The notes beneath the pieces were generated by a model. That model was given only the letters and a program-made list of their open reading frames with translations. It had not been told where the DNA came from and ran no database searches. This document shows, piece after piece, positions 17,904 to 25,734 of a DNA stretch of 64,000 nt (position 1 is its first letter; every line of letters starts with the position of its first letter). Source of the DNA: Nostoc sp. KVJ3 (lineage in GTDB: Bacteria > Cyanobacteriota > Cyanobacteriia > Cyanobacteriales > Nostocaceae); the NCBI RefSeq assembly GCF_026127265.1, contig NZ_WWFG01000001.1, positions 3,647,501 through 3,711,500 of the forward strand, read 5' to 3'. The position numbers and the translations under genes were made by a program.

Positions 17904-18623
17904 ATGAGCAATCATATTATCTATCACATAGCTGATGAACATCTGGAAATAGCTCATAAAATTGCTAAGTTTTTAGTCAAAGAACAACAGCGTATTGAAC
18001 CAGGTAAAGAAGGTATTATCACTGAATTAAGTAAATTGATTACCTATCTTGACTCCAAAATAAAACAAAATATCAATGTTGATAAAAAGGAAAGAAAACC
18101 CTCAAGATTTTTTCAATATATTGAACAATTAGTCGAGCATGGAAAAATAATTGGGCATAGTAACAAAACTACTAGTTACTATGAAAGTATTAATGAAATT
18201 TGTAATCAACATCTCAGATTGTATGAGAAAAAACCCTTACTAATTATACAAATATTGGGCTGGTCACAACGTTTAATGCGTTATTATAAAACAGTAGATA
18301 TTAATGATGTGCCTGATATTTCACCAATCGTATCAACAGAATCAGTAGTGAGAAAAACTCCTAAAGTAGCAGAGACTCCCAATGTGGTAAAACCTCTCAA
18401 AACAGAAGACATAAAAACATTAGAATCTCCTCCATTATCAAAGCCTTCTAAACCTGTACCTCCCAAATTGATAGAACCGAAGAAAGCAGAAGATTCGCAA
18501 GCTTTAAAACCTCCTAAAATATCAGATTCTCCCCAGCCTATAAAACATCCTAAAACAGAAAGCTCAAAAGCTGTAGAGCCTCCAAAACCTTGGGAACGCT
18601 ATCCTAAAAAACCATCTAAATAA
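17904..18623 (+). CDS. Unrecognised III-D operon protein with Pro/Lys-rich tail
   Basis: I do not recognise this 239-residue protein. Residues 1-135 are mainly helical (DEHLEIAHKIAKFLVKEQQ, EGIITELSKLITYLDSKI, LLIIQILGWSQRLMRYYK). Residues 150-239 are a low-complexity tail of repeated Pro, Lys and Ser (SKPSKPVPPKLIEPKKAED, EPPKPWERYPKKPSK), probably disordered and strongly basic. It begins 9 bp after the last RAMP gene, so it is very likely cotranscribed with the effector complex. A helical domain plus a disordered basic tail would suit RNA binding or a second small subunit, but neither is shown. The operon ends 37 bp before the convergent membrane-protein gene. Confidence 0.7.
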   Translation: MSNHIIYHIADEHLEIAHKIAKFLVKEQQRIEPGKEGIITELSKLITYLDSKIKQNINVDKKERKPSRFFQYIEQLVEHGKIIGHSNKTTSYYESINEICNQHLRLYEKKPLLIIQILGWSQRLMRYYKTVDINDVPDISPIVSTESVVRKTPKVAETPNVVKPLKTEDIKTLESPPLSKPSKPVPPKLIEPKKAEDSQALKPPKISDSPQPIKHPKTESSKAVEPPKPWERYPKKPSK

Positions 18624-18660
18624 GTTTCTGTGTTGATTGTTCAATAAGTCATATTTACCC

Positions 18661-19479
18661 CTAATTATTTTGTCCATGTGCTACATAAGCAGCATCAGCC
18701 ACCATCCCCACTAAAGTAATTGCTGTATTCGCGGGTGCATAGTATCTACCTTTAATTGTTGTATTATTAATCGCTCTGAGTGCTGGTGGAGCAACGTAGA
18801 TTACTAAAGTAGCTGTTTGTGGCAAAATCTGGAGGAATTCATCAATAATTCGCTTGGCGGTTTCTTCTCGTTTATCTGGTGGCAATTCAGAAAACTTTTT
18901 ACCCGCAGCATCGATAGAGTTCTCTAAATCTAAAACACATACATCAGCTAAAAACTTCTGTGGAATCGTTGTTTTATTCCAAAACTTTACATTTTTAAAT
19001 TCCCTAGCTACCAGCAATTTATACTCATTTGTTTCTCCATCTGACGATGGTAAATAATAATCTACAGTAGTTGAACTAATAACCCGTTCGCGCTGTAAAG
19101 TCCGTTTAACGTTCCTAACTTCCTTTTTTACTAACCCAGCAATATGATTATCAATTTCCTGCTGAATCGTCTGACTGGCTACTTTTTTAGCATCATCTAA
19201 GTTTTTGCCAATCAAGTAGACCAAAAATCCGCCGAAAATAGTACTAAAAAAGGTAAATATCACTAAGGTAAATTGCATCGCTGCAACAAATCTGTTAAAG
19301 CTTTCACCTAGTTGACCATTTGTCGCTTTGAGAAATTCTAACTGGCTTTTGAGTAGTTCAATATCATTGAGATTTTTTGCAGGGGTTAATACTGGTGAAG
19401 GTGTGGGTGTAGGAGTTGGAGTTTGGGCAATCACCAAATTCCACAGGTAAGGTAAATCAATTGAGGGTAGCCAATCCAT
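18661..19479 (-). CDS. Membrane-anchored protein of unknown function in the CRISPR locus
   Basis: I do not recognise this 272-residue protein. A short N-terminal hydrophobic patch and a Thr/Pro repeat linker (residues 20-30) lead to a coiled region, one membrane helix at about 67-91 (AMQFTLVIFTFFSTIFGGFL) and a second coiled-coil at 94-130. The C-terminal domain (about 132-272) alternates predicted strands and helices (TTVDYYLP, LADVCVLDLE, TATLVIYVA, TAITLVGMVADAAYV) in a Rossmann-like order. It is convergent with the III-D operon, 37 bp away, and lies on the same strand just downstream of the CRISPR array. A ligand-sensing membrane effector is an attractive but untested idea. Confidence 0.75.
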   Translation of the reverse strand: MDWLPSIDLPYLWNLVIAQTPTPTPTPSPVLTPAKNLNDIELLKSQLEFLKATNGQLGESFNRFVAAMQFTLVIFTFFSTIFGGFLVYLIGKNLDDAKKVASQTIQQEIDNHIAGLVKKEVRNVKRTLQRERVISSTTVDYYLPSSDGETNEYKLLVAREFKNVKFWNKTTIPQKFLADVCVLDLENSIDAAGKKFSELPPDKREETAKRIIDEFLQILPQTATLVIYVAPPALRAINNTTIKGRYYAPANTAITLVGMVADAAYVAHGQNN

Positions 19480-19832
19480 AGATATTTTGTTTACAGCGAT
19501 TATCTATTTATTTAATCATGCGCGATCGCATCACTCTACAAATCCAACTTTAACTAAAAGCGATCGCACAATCCACTCCAACTTTAACTAAATCTCGAAT
19601 GTATTTCCATCCCCGTGAGGGGTAATGATTTGAAAACAATATCCAGTGCCCATCAGGTTAGCAGTCGTGATCAATGTTTCCATCCCCGTGAGGGGTAATG
19701 ATTTGAAAACTTTGGATGCTCCAGAATTCATCGTCGCCGATACCTATTGGGCGTTTCCATCCCCGTGAGGGGTAATGATTTGAAAACTACATTGCTTGGT
19801 TTGGGAATTTCAGGAATTATTGCCTTCGGTTT

Positions 19833-22220
19833 AATGGGTAGGGCAGGGATATTGCTACCCCTTTCCCCCCGACAAACCGGACAAGCAAGTTAACCAAGCA
19901 TCCGGCTTTAGCAAATCCTAGAGCTACCAAAGACTCAGTTCATCGTCGAGTTCAGAATTGGATTTCTGTACTAGAGAATGTATTTGTTGATGACAGTAAT
20001 AATGCACTAATTCTAAATTAGCGTAACTATCGTTCCCACCTTGATGACAAGGGATTTTATGGTGCTTTTGTATGGGTTCATCTTTTAGTAATGATTCTCC
20101 ACAGACAGTACACTTAAAATCTTGTTTTTGGGCAAGCTGATGGTAACTAGGAATTAAACTTTTAGATTTAATATTCTGCCGATTTTCCCAATAAGATTTT
20201 AGCTCTGGGTCATCGGTAGAATAAGCACCTTTAACCATTGGATGCCTCCTAATATTGAACCAGCTAAACTTAAGTAAATGTTTTCCCGTGCGCTTGTTAC
20301 CAAATACCCAGTAATCGCTTCTATCAAGGTTTAGCCTTCCCCAATAACGACGGTTATACCAAGATTGATTTTTCTTGGTGTGCATTCTTTTGGCGTACCT
20401 TCTTTCCCTGACAAACATCCATCTATCTAGAGAACTGAATATTTGCGAGGAAACTACAGTCCGGTAATAGTTGGCTATGCCCCGAATAATTGGGTTTAGC
20501 TTGTCTATGACAAAATCAACACTACAACTTTTGTTATCAAGCCATACTTGTTTGATTTTATCCCGGATATTTTGCAAAGATTCAATGCTAGGTTTGATTA
20601 ATACTTTCCTACCTGTTTTGGTAGTGGAATCAGGGTATTGTCTGATATGAAAGCCTAAAAAGTTGAATCCATCCAATAGCCGTACTATGTGGGTTTTTGA
20701 CTCTGATAGAGTTAGACCTCTAGCAAACAGAAACTCTTGGAGGATATCATGGGCTTTTACAGCATCTTCCCGACTTTTGCAGAACACCACCAAATCATCG
20801 GCGTAGCGTACAATACCTCGGTCGCCAATTGTATGACCGTTTTTATCGTAGCGAATGCCGAGAGCAGATTCCATACCATGCAAAGCTATATTCGCAAGTA
20901 GCGGTGAAATAATTCCACCTTGAGGTACTCCAGCATTGGTATCATAGAAAACACTTTTATCCACATATCCCGCATTCAACCATTGTTGAATTAATTTTCT
21001 GGCTGGAAAATTACCAATGGCATTAATTAGCGGCACATGAGAGATGTTATCAAAGCAACCTTTGATGTCCGCATCTACCACCCACTTTTTAGTGGAATTG
21101 GCTTTTGACATTGAATGTATCCTTTCAATCGCATCATGGCATGACCTTCCCGGTCTAAAGCCGTAGGAAGTGCGCTCAAAGTGCGCTTCCCAATAGGGTT
21201 CCAAGGCATTTTTGACGATGGCTTGGAGACATCTATCGACAATACAAGGTATTCCGAGTGGTCTTTGTTTTCCATTGGATTTACGGATATACACCCGCTT
21301 GACTGGTAACGGCTTCCAAGGAATAAATTTGGTGAGGATATCCACCAACAACCCTCTAGCTGCCGGGGTTTTTACCAGTAATCTATCTACCCCTGCTGTT
21401 TTACTGCCTTGGTTTAGTTGCGTAACTCTTCTAACGGAAAGTAGTATATTAGAGTAGCTACGCATAAGTAGCTTTTGAAGGCTGCCAACCTTTTTCAAGT
21501 TACCGCCAATGGTTGCCTTGAAAATTCTCTGTCTTAGTCGCCTAACTACTCGGAACGCGTTTCTCCAGTTGACGCTATTCCAGTCAGTAGTTCTTCCGGT
21601 TACGTTCACAATTTTTAATTGCACCTAACTTTTCCCGAAGAAGTTCGGTTTCCTTTGCATTAGACTTCAAGGGATTCACTCGCCACACGTCAGCACTCTT
21701 TCAAGTTGGTCATTTGACCTATCTGCCCAGTTATGTGTTCCTGTTACCTTTCGGTGTAGCAGCATTCGCTTTTTGCAGCATCTTACACCCACTGGGGAAT
21801 TAAAGCGAGATTACTCCCATCTCTACTCGTAACGTCTATCTAGCTACAAGACCCCATTGGGGTTACTTCGTATCACACGTGAGAGATACAGCTAGCTTGG
21901 GTTCCCTCTATACACCGGGGGTTTTTGGTGTCTACTGATTCTGAGGATTGGGCAGAATCACTTTACCCCTTTTACCGTCTCAGCCGTTTTCGGTAATTCC
22001 TCTTCACGATGCCTCAACGAGGATTCACATCTGTTAACCCTGTCTAGTTTTACCCTAGCGCTTCACCTAACTCTGCGGCTTGCTGATGTCGCGCATTTTA
22101 CCCTCTAGCTTTGAAACATCGCAGTTACCCGCAATGCCCCTTCGGGCGAGTACTGGCTTTTGACACTTGCCACGAGTTTTTCTGAGGAACTCACTCTCTA
22201 CGTGCAACCGATAGTCGCAC
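19833..22220 (-). mobile_element. Group II intron inserted inside a CRISPR repeat
   Basis: On the minus strand the element opens at 22220 with GTGCGACTATCGG, the standard group II 5' end, and closes near 19833 after a domain-VI-like stem (GGGGTAG paired with CTACCC) ending CCCAUU. Upstream of the 5' end is the first 31 nt of a CRISPR repeat, ending GATGG; downstream is AAAC, the missing last 4 nt, followed by a 41-nt spacer. The 3' boundary is certain only to about one base: introns usually end AY, which would leave one extra T. The encoded protein occupies 21624-19924, leaving about 600 nt of 5' ribozyme sequence (domains I-IV) before it. The intron runs in the same sense as the array transcript. 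Confidence 0.9.
19924..21624 (-). CDS. ltrA: Group II intron reverse transcriptase/maturase with HNH endonuclease
   Basis: A 566-residue intron-encoded protein. It opens with the usual NSVNWRNAFRVVRRLRQRIF segment, has the fingers-palm RT domain with GVPQGGIISPLLANI (232-246) and catalytic YADD (274-277), the maturase domain with LNPIIRGIANYYRT (about 376-390), and a C-terminal HNH nuclease with CTVC (505-508), KHHKIPCHQGG (520-530) and later His/Cys ligands to about 549. All motifs needed for splicing and target-primed reverse transcription appear intact, so the intron may still be mobile. It lies within the intron at 19833-22220. Confidence 0.95.
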   Translation of the reverse strand: MQLKIVNVTGRTTDWNSVNWRNAFRVVRRLRQRIFKATIGGNLKKVGSLQKLLMRSYSNILLSVRRVTQLNQGSKTAGVDRLLVKTPAARGLLVDILTKFIPWKPLPVKRVYIRKSNGKQRPLGIPCIVDRCLQAIVKNALEPYWEAHFERTSYGFRPGRSCHDAIERIHSMSKANSTKKWVVDADIKGCFDNISHVPLINAIGNFPARKLIQQWLNAGYVDKSVFYDTNAGVPQGGIISPLLANIALHGMESALGIRYDKNGHTIGDRGIVRYADDLVVFCKSREDAVKAHDILQEFLFARGLTLSESKTHIVRLLDGFNFLGFHIRQYPDSTTKTGRKVLIKPSIESLQNIRDKIKQVWLDNKSCSVDFVIDKLNPIIRGIANYYRTVVSSQIFSSLDRWMFVRERRYAKRMHTKKNQSWYNRRYWGRLNLDRSDYWVFGNKRTGKHLLKFSWFNIRRHPMVKGAYSTDDPELKSYWENRQNIKSKSLIPSYHQLAQKQDFKCTVCGESLLKDEPIQKHHKIPCHQGGNDSYANLELVHYYCHQQIHSLVQKSNSELDDELSLW

Positions 22221-23057
22221 CCATCCCCGTGAGGGGTAATGATTTGAAAACACAAGTACAATTTCTTCTCTCCAAACTAATAAGAAAGTTTCCATCCCCG
22301 TGAGGGGTAATGATTTGAAAACTGTGACTCAAAGAGAAGTTTCTCAATACAAGAATAGTTTCCATCCCCGTGAGGGGTAATGATTTGAAAACCTATAAAA
22401 AAGCTAGTGCAACCAATGTAACTAATCAACAAAGTTTCCATCCCCGTGAGGGGTAATGATTTGAAAACTTTAATGGCTTTCGTTGGAGTTTGTATTACGA
22501 CTTATGATGTTTCCATCCCCGTGAGGGGTAATGATTTGAAAACCTAGGGAAAGTGAATTAGTTAGTAGCTTTATAGAACGGTTTCCATCCCCGTGAGGGG
22601 TAATGATTTGAAAACTAATGCTCGTGGGAAGTTTTCCCCATGAGGATAAGTTGAAGGTTTCCATCCCCGTGAGGGGTAATGATTTGAAAACCGCTCATGA
22701 CACGCACAGCGACCTCGCTGCACAATGGTTTCCATCCCCGTGAGGGGTAATGATTTGAAAACCGCTCATGACACGCACAGCGACCTCGCTGCACAATGGT
22801 TTCCATCCCCGTGAGGGGTAATGATTTGAAAACTTTGATGATGTTATCAAACAGCAGATTAACAATGGTTTCCATCCCCGTGAGGGGTAATGATTTGAAA
22901 ACACCTAAACAACTTGTTTGGAAATGACTATCAGAAATTAGTTGGTTTCCATCCCCGTGAGGGGTAATGATTTGAAAACTAAATAGGATCTTGGATAAAA
23001 GATTGGACGAAGCAATACAGCCGTTTCCATCCCCGTGAGGGGTAATGATTTGAAAAC

Positions 23058-23352
23058 CCTACCCTTCTATAACACTTGCTACGACTGGGTTTGAAAGTGC
23101 CATTTTCGCGGGGGGTCTGATTTTACTGTCAATAAGCATACTTTACTGACACTAGCCCCCCACTACGGATATCTCAAAGTCTTACTCAGTAAGCGATTCG
23201 CGGGGGTGAACGAAAGAATCAGGGTTTCAAGCATTGGCATACCCCCGCGAAAAATTTGCGTGTGTAGGGTAAAAACTAACACTTTAACTTTCACCAAGAA
23301 ACGCAATATTAATTTTTCAAGGTTCCGCTTGATTGAACAAGAGTATACCAAA
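23058..23352 (-). promoter_or_regulatory. CRISPR leader
   Basis: The 295 bp between the cas6 stop and the first repeat (23023-23057 on the minus strand) code for nothing convincing and hold three copies of a TTCGCGGGGG motif: 23103-23115 and 23196-23207 in one orientation, 23241-23252 in the other. The position next to perfect repeats marks it as the leader carrying the array promoter and the site for new spacers. Cyanobacterial leaders that I know carry similar CGCGGGG elements. Confidence 0.7.
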
Positions 23353-24468
23353 CTACTCCTCACTCTTCAAAGCGCGTCGTGCCAACTTGACATAAGTCTT
23401 CACCGTTTCATAAGGCATCTCTAAATCTTCTGCCACTACCTGCAATGACTCGCCCATTTCCCGCCGTGCTAATATTGTCGCCCATTTTGAGGCTATTTCA
23501 TCCGCCCGATCGCCACCCGTCCGCTTGCGTCGTGCTTTAAAAATCTGTGTTAAATCTTCAATGCGTTTCGCCAAGACAGTTTGCACATCAGGTATGTCTT
23601 GGATAACTTGAGATGACCAACCCAAACGTGTTTGTCCCAAGCCAAAAGTAGTTTTGTGACCAGTACCGCAGTAAGGTGCAAGTTTCCCTAAAGCAGAAAA
23701 TAACTGCCCAAATTCTGGCTGTTTGGCTGCGTCCCTAGTCAAACTCAACTCAATCGCCCCAGTGAATCCTGTGACTGCGCCTTTTTTCCCCGCCAAAACC
23801 TTCGCGGTTGTTAGTTGGCAACGAGTAATCAATATATAATCATCTACCCAAGCCAAAAAAGCATCCTGGTCAACAGACATCCCTGAAAAGTCATTCCAGC
23901 GCCGCAGGTAGCTATGAAATAGATTCACTGGTACTGGTAAGGGAAAGTGATGACCTTTGCGGCGAAAACTTGTAGGACTGAGAAATTTCAAAGCTAAAGT
24001 CTCATTAAGCTCAGATTCTAGCAGTTGCTTATAAGTTGTGGTCGGATGGGCAATTTTGACAGAACGAATCTGCAAAGGTGCATTTTTTAATTCCAGCACC
24101 TCTGGCAAATTTTCTACCCATTGCGCCATCCACTGTTGCACTCGATTAGATAAAGCTGTGACATACCAACGATAGGAGGTGTTTGCAGATAGTTGTATTT
24201 GTCTACCGCTACTGATAATCTCTCCATTTAAAGCTGAGATAGTAAAAGGTTTCTCTGACTCTCCATCATGGAGGTAAGCAGAAAGTTCTGAGTCTGTGGA
24301 ACCCACTTGTTGGAGAAACCAGGCATGTAGTCCAATAGTGTACTGAGGGAAGAGGTAACAATCTTTTATGGGGACTAACTCAAATTCTAAGCCGATTAAC
24401 TCTGTGTCCGGCGGCCATGTAAGCGGAGATGGAGGGATATTTGGCTTTTCTTGAGAGCGTCGAGGCAT
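23353..24468 (-). CDS. cas6: Cas6 crRNA endoribonuclease with C-terminal helix-turn-helix-like extension
   Basis: A 371-residue Cas6, longer than the usual 240-290. Two RAMP-like halves are seen: the probable catalytic His is in IGLHAWFL (His48), and the Cas6 signature glycine-rich loop is CGTGHKTTFGLGQT (267-280). Cas6 cuts pre-crRNA at the 3' base of the repeat hairpin. Residues about 322-371 form an extra domain with ESLQVVAEDLEMPYETVKTY, which reads like a sigma-region-4 or LuxR type DNA-binding helix-turn-helix. The gene is on the same strand as the array, which follows after the leader. A repeat-like hairpin sits about 36 nt before its ATG. Confidence 0.93.
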   Translation of the reverse strand: MPRRSQEKPNIPPSPLTWPPDTELIGLEFELVPIKDCYLFPQYTIGLHAWFLQQVGSTDSELSAYLHDGESEKPFTISALNGEIISSGRQIQLSANTSYRWYVTALSNRVQQWMAQWVENLPEVLELKNAPLQIRSVKIAHPTTTYKQLLESELNETLALKFLSPTSFRRKGHHFPLPVPVNLFHSYLRRWNDFSGMSVDQDAFLAWVDDYILITRCQLTTAKVLAGKKGAVTGFTGAIELSLTRDAAKQPEFGQLFSALGKLAPYCGTGHKTTFGLGQTRLGWSSQVIQDIPDVQTVLAKRIEDLTQIFKARRKRTGGDRADEIASKWATILARREMGESLQVVAEDLEMPYETVKTYVKLARRALKSEE

Positions 24469-24504
24469 AGTATCATTTGAGCCACAGTTTCTATATTTTA
24501 TCTT

Positions 24505-24539
24505 GTTTTCATCCCCATGAGGGGATAAAGCTGTGAGTC
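24505..24539 (-). repeat. Solo CRISPR-repeat-like hairpin in the cas6 5' region
   Basis: On the minus strand these 35 nt have the same plan as the array repeat: 15 nt, CCCC-TCAT-GGGG, then 8 nt ATGAAAAC. The second half (22 nt) matches the array repeat at most positions and the stem is even longer (ATCCCC/GGGGAT), whereas the first 13 nt differ. It lies 36 nt upstream of the cas6 start codon in the sense of the cas6 mRNA. Cas6 could therefore recognise its own leader. Confidence 0.75.
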
Positions 24540-24720
24540 TTTGCTACTGCAAGATGGGGTCAAATCAGAGACAAAATAAAAATCCCCAGCAAACTGTTTG
24601 AGCGATCGCAGGGGATGAATAATGTTATCGTAATACCACTTAATCTCTCACGGATGCACCTCAGTAGACCGGGAAACGCTATAAGTCAATATAAAATTAG
24701 GAAACTATGAGGTGAGACTT

Positions 24721-25419
24721 ATGCAACTGCTATCTTTGAGGAATGGATTTTTGGCGTTAATCTTTAGTGCGATCGCCTCAGCTGGTGGGTTAATGACAGG
24801 CTGTACTAGTACTGCTTCCCAGAACCAAAGCCAAGCGCCAAAGACAACCACCACCAATGCTAACGATGAGCAAATGATGAACCACGGTGGTGGCATGATG
24901 AATCACAGTATGGGAATGGATTTAGGCCCAGCCGATGCTAATTTTGATTTACGATTTATCGACGCTATGATACCGCACCATCAAGGGGCTGTGGAAATGG
25001 CTAAAGAAGCGCAGCAGAAATCAAAACGTCCTGAAATCAAAAAATTAGCAGACAACATCATCAAATCGCAAAACCAAGAAATCACTCAGATGAAGCAGTG
25101 GCGACAAGCTTGGTATCCCAAGGCGGGAGATAAACCAATGGCTTACAACAGCCAAATGGGTCACATGATGGAGATGTCATCCGATCAAATGAAAGGCATG
25201 ATGATGAGTCAAGATTTAAGTGCAGGTGATGCTGAGTTTGATTTGCGCTTTATCAATGCTATGATTCCTCACCATGAAGGGGCTGTAAAAATGGGGCAAG
25301 ATGCCTTAAGTAAGTCTAAGCGTCCTGAAATCAATAAATTGGCTCAAGGAATTGTTAAAGCTCAAGAGATAGAAATTAAACAAATGCAACAGTGGCGAAA
25401 AGCCTGGTACAACAAGTAA
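24721..25419 (+). CDS. DUF305 lipoprotein (CopM-like metal-binding protein)
   Basis: A 232-residue exported protein. The ATG at 24721 lies 8 nt after GAGG; a GTG three codons earlier overlaps that site. The signal peptide ends in the lipobox LMTGC, so the protein is probably anchored by lipid. Two DUF305 units follow, each with FDLRFI(D/N)AMIPHH(Q/E)GAV and ending W(R/K)QWRxAWY, about residues 75-140 and 165-230, joined by a Met/His-rich linker (MGHMMEMSSDQMKGMMM) and preceded by MMNHGGGMMNHSMGM. Relatives such as cyanobacterial CopM bind copper in the periplasm; that role is likely here. It is divergent from cas6. Confidence 0.88.
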   Translation: MQLLSLRNGFLALIFSAIASAGGLMTGCTSTASQNQSQAPKTTTTNANDEQMMNHGGGMMNHSMGMDLGPADANFDLRFIDAMIPHHQGAVEMAKEAQQKSKRPEIKKLADNIIKSQNQEITQMKQWRQAWYPKAGDKPMAYNSQMGHMMEMSSDQMKGMMMSQDLSAGDAEFDLRFINAMIPHHEGAVKMGQDALSKSKRPEINKLAQGIVKAQEIEIKQMQQWRKAWYNK

Positions 25420-25734
25420 TTCGTAATTTTGTGACCAACCCATTTGAGGTATCAAATTCTAGCAACAAAATCGTTTTTTATCGAAGTATGAAAGTTTTAA
25501 GGATTCCTCTAGAGTCCTACTTTCTGAAACTGTAATTTGTCCTTGCGTCAACCCAATATTTTTCATAATTCGGTTACAAGCGTAAGTGGGTCAGCTATTG
25601 GAACAAGTAGCATTTTGAGATCAAGTAGGAATTGTATACACAACTTAACAATTTATCTGGATTTTGGTGGTTTGCATCTATAAATTTATAATTGTATATG
25701 ATTAGATTATGGAATGTAGGTAGAAGGTAAAAAT
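25420..25734. other. Intergenic region
   Basis: AT-rich, with no gene, hairpin or repeat that I can support. It probably carries the promoter of the DUF29 gene, whose AAGG site precedes its ATG by 7-8 nt. Confidence 0.3.

Larger units (their letters stand above)
19603..23057 (-). CRISPR. CRISPR array of 15 repeats and 14 spacers, split by a group II intron
   Basis: The 35-nt repeats lie at 19603, 19676 and 19753, one split repeat (19829-19832 plus 22221-22251), then 22288, 22358, 22434, 22509, 22581, 22657, 22728, 22799, 22868, 22945 and 23023. Spacers are 34-43 nt. All repeats are identical except that the repeat at 19603 differs in one terminal base. I orient the array on the minus strand because there the CCCC-TCAC-GGGG hairpin is followed by exactly 8 nt, ATGGAAAC, as Cas6 cleavage requires, and because the variant repeat then lies at the far end from the leader. 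Two adjacent spacers (22692-22727 and 22763-22798) are identical. No cas1 or cas2 is in the window. Confidence 0.97.

Noticed and set aside
18661..19479. Identification of the membrane protein as a CorA or TIR effector
   Set aside because: It has one membrane helix, no GMN-type CorA motif and no clear TIR motifs; I leave it unnamed.
22470..22904. Minus-strand frames with repeated NHYPSRGWKP or QIITPHGDGN peptides
   Set aside because: They are translations of the CRISPR repeats, not proteins.
19603..23057. Array transcribed on the plus strand, repeat ending GATTTGAAAAC
   Set aside because: That would put 15 nt after the hairpin instead of the usual 8 and place the variant repeat next to the leader; the minus-strand reading fits both expectations.
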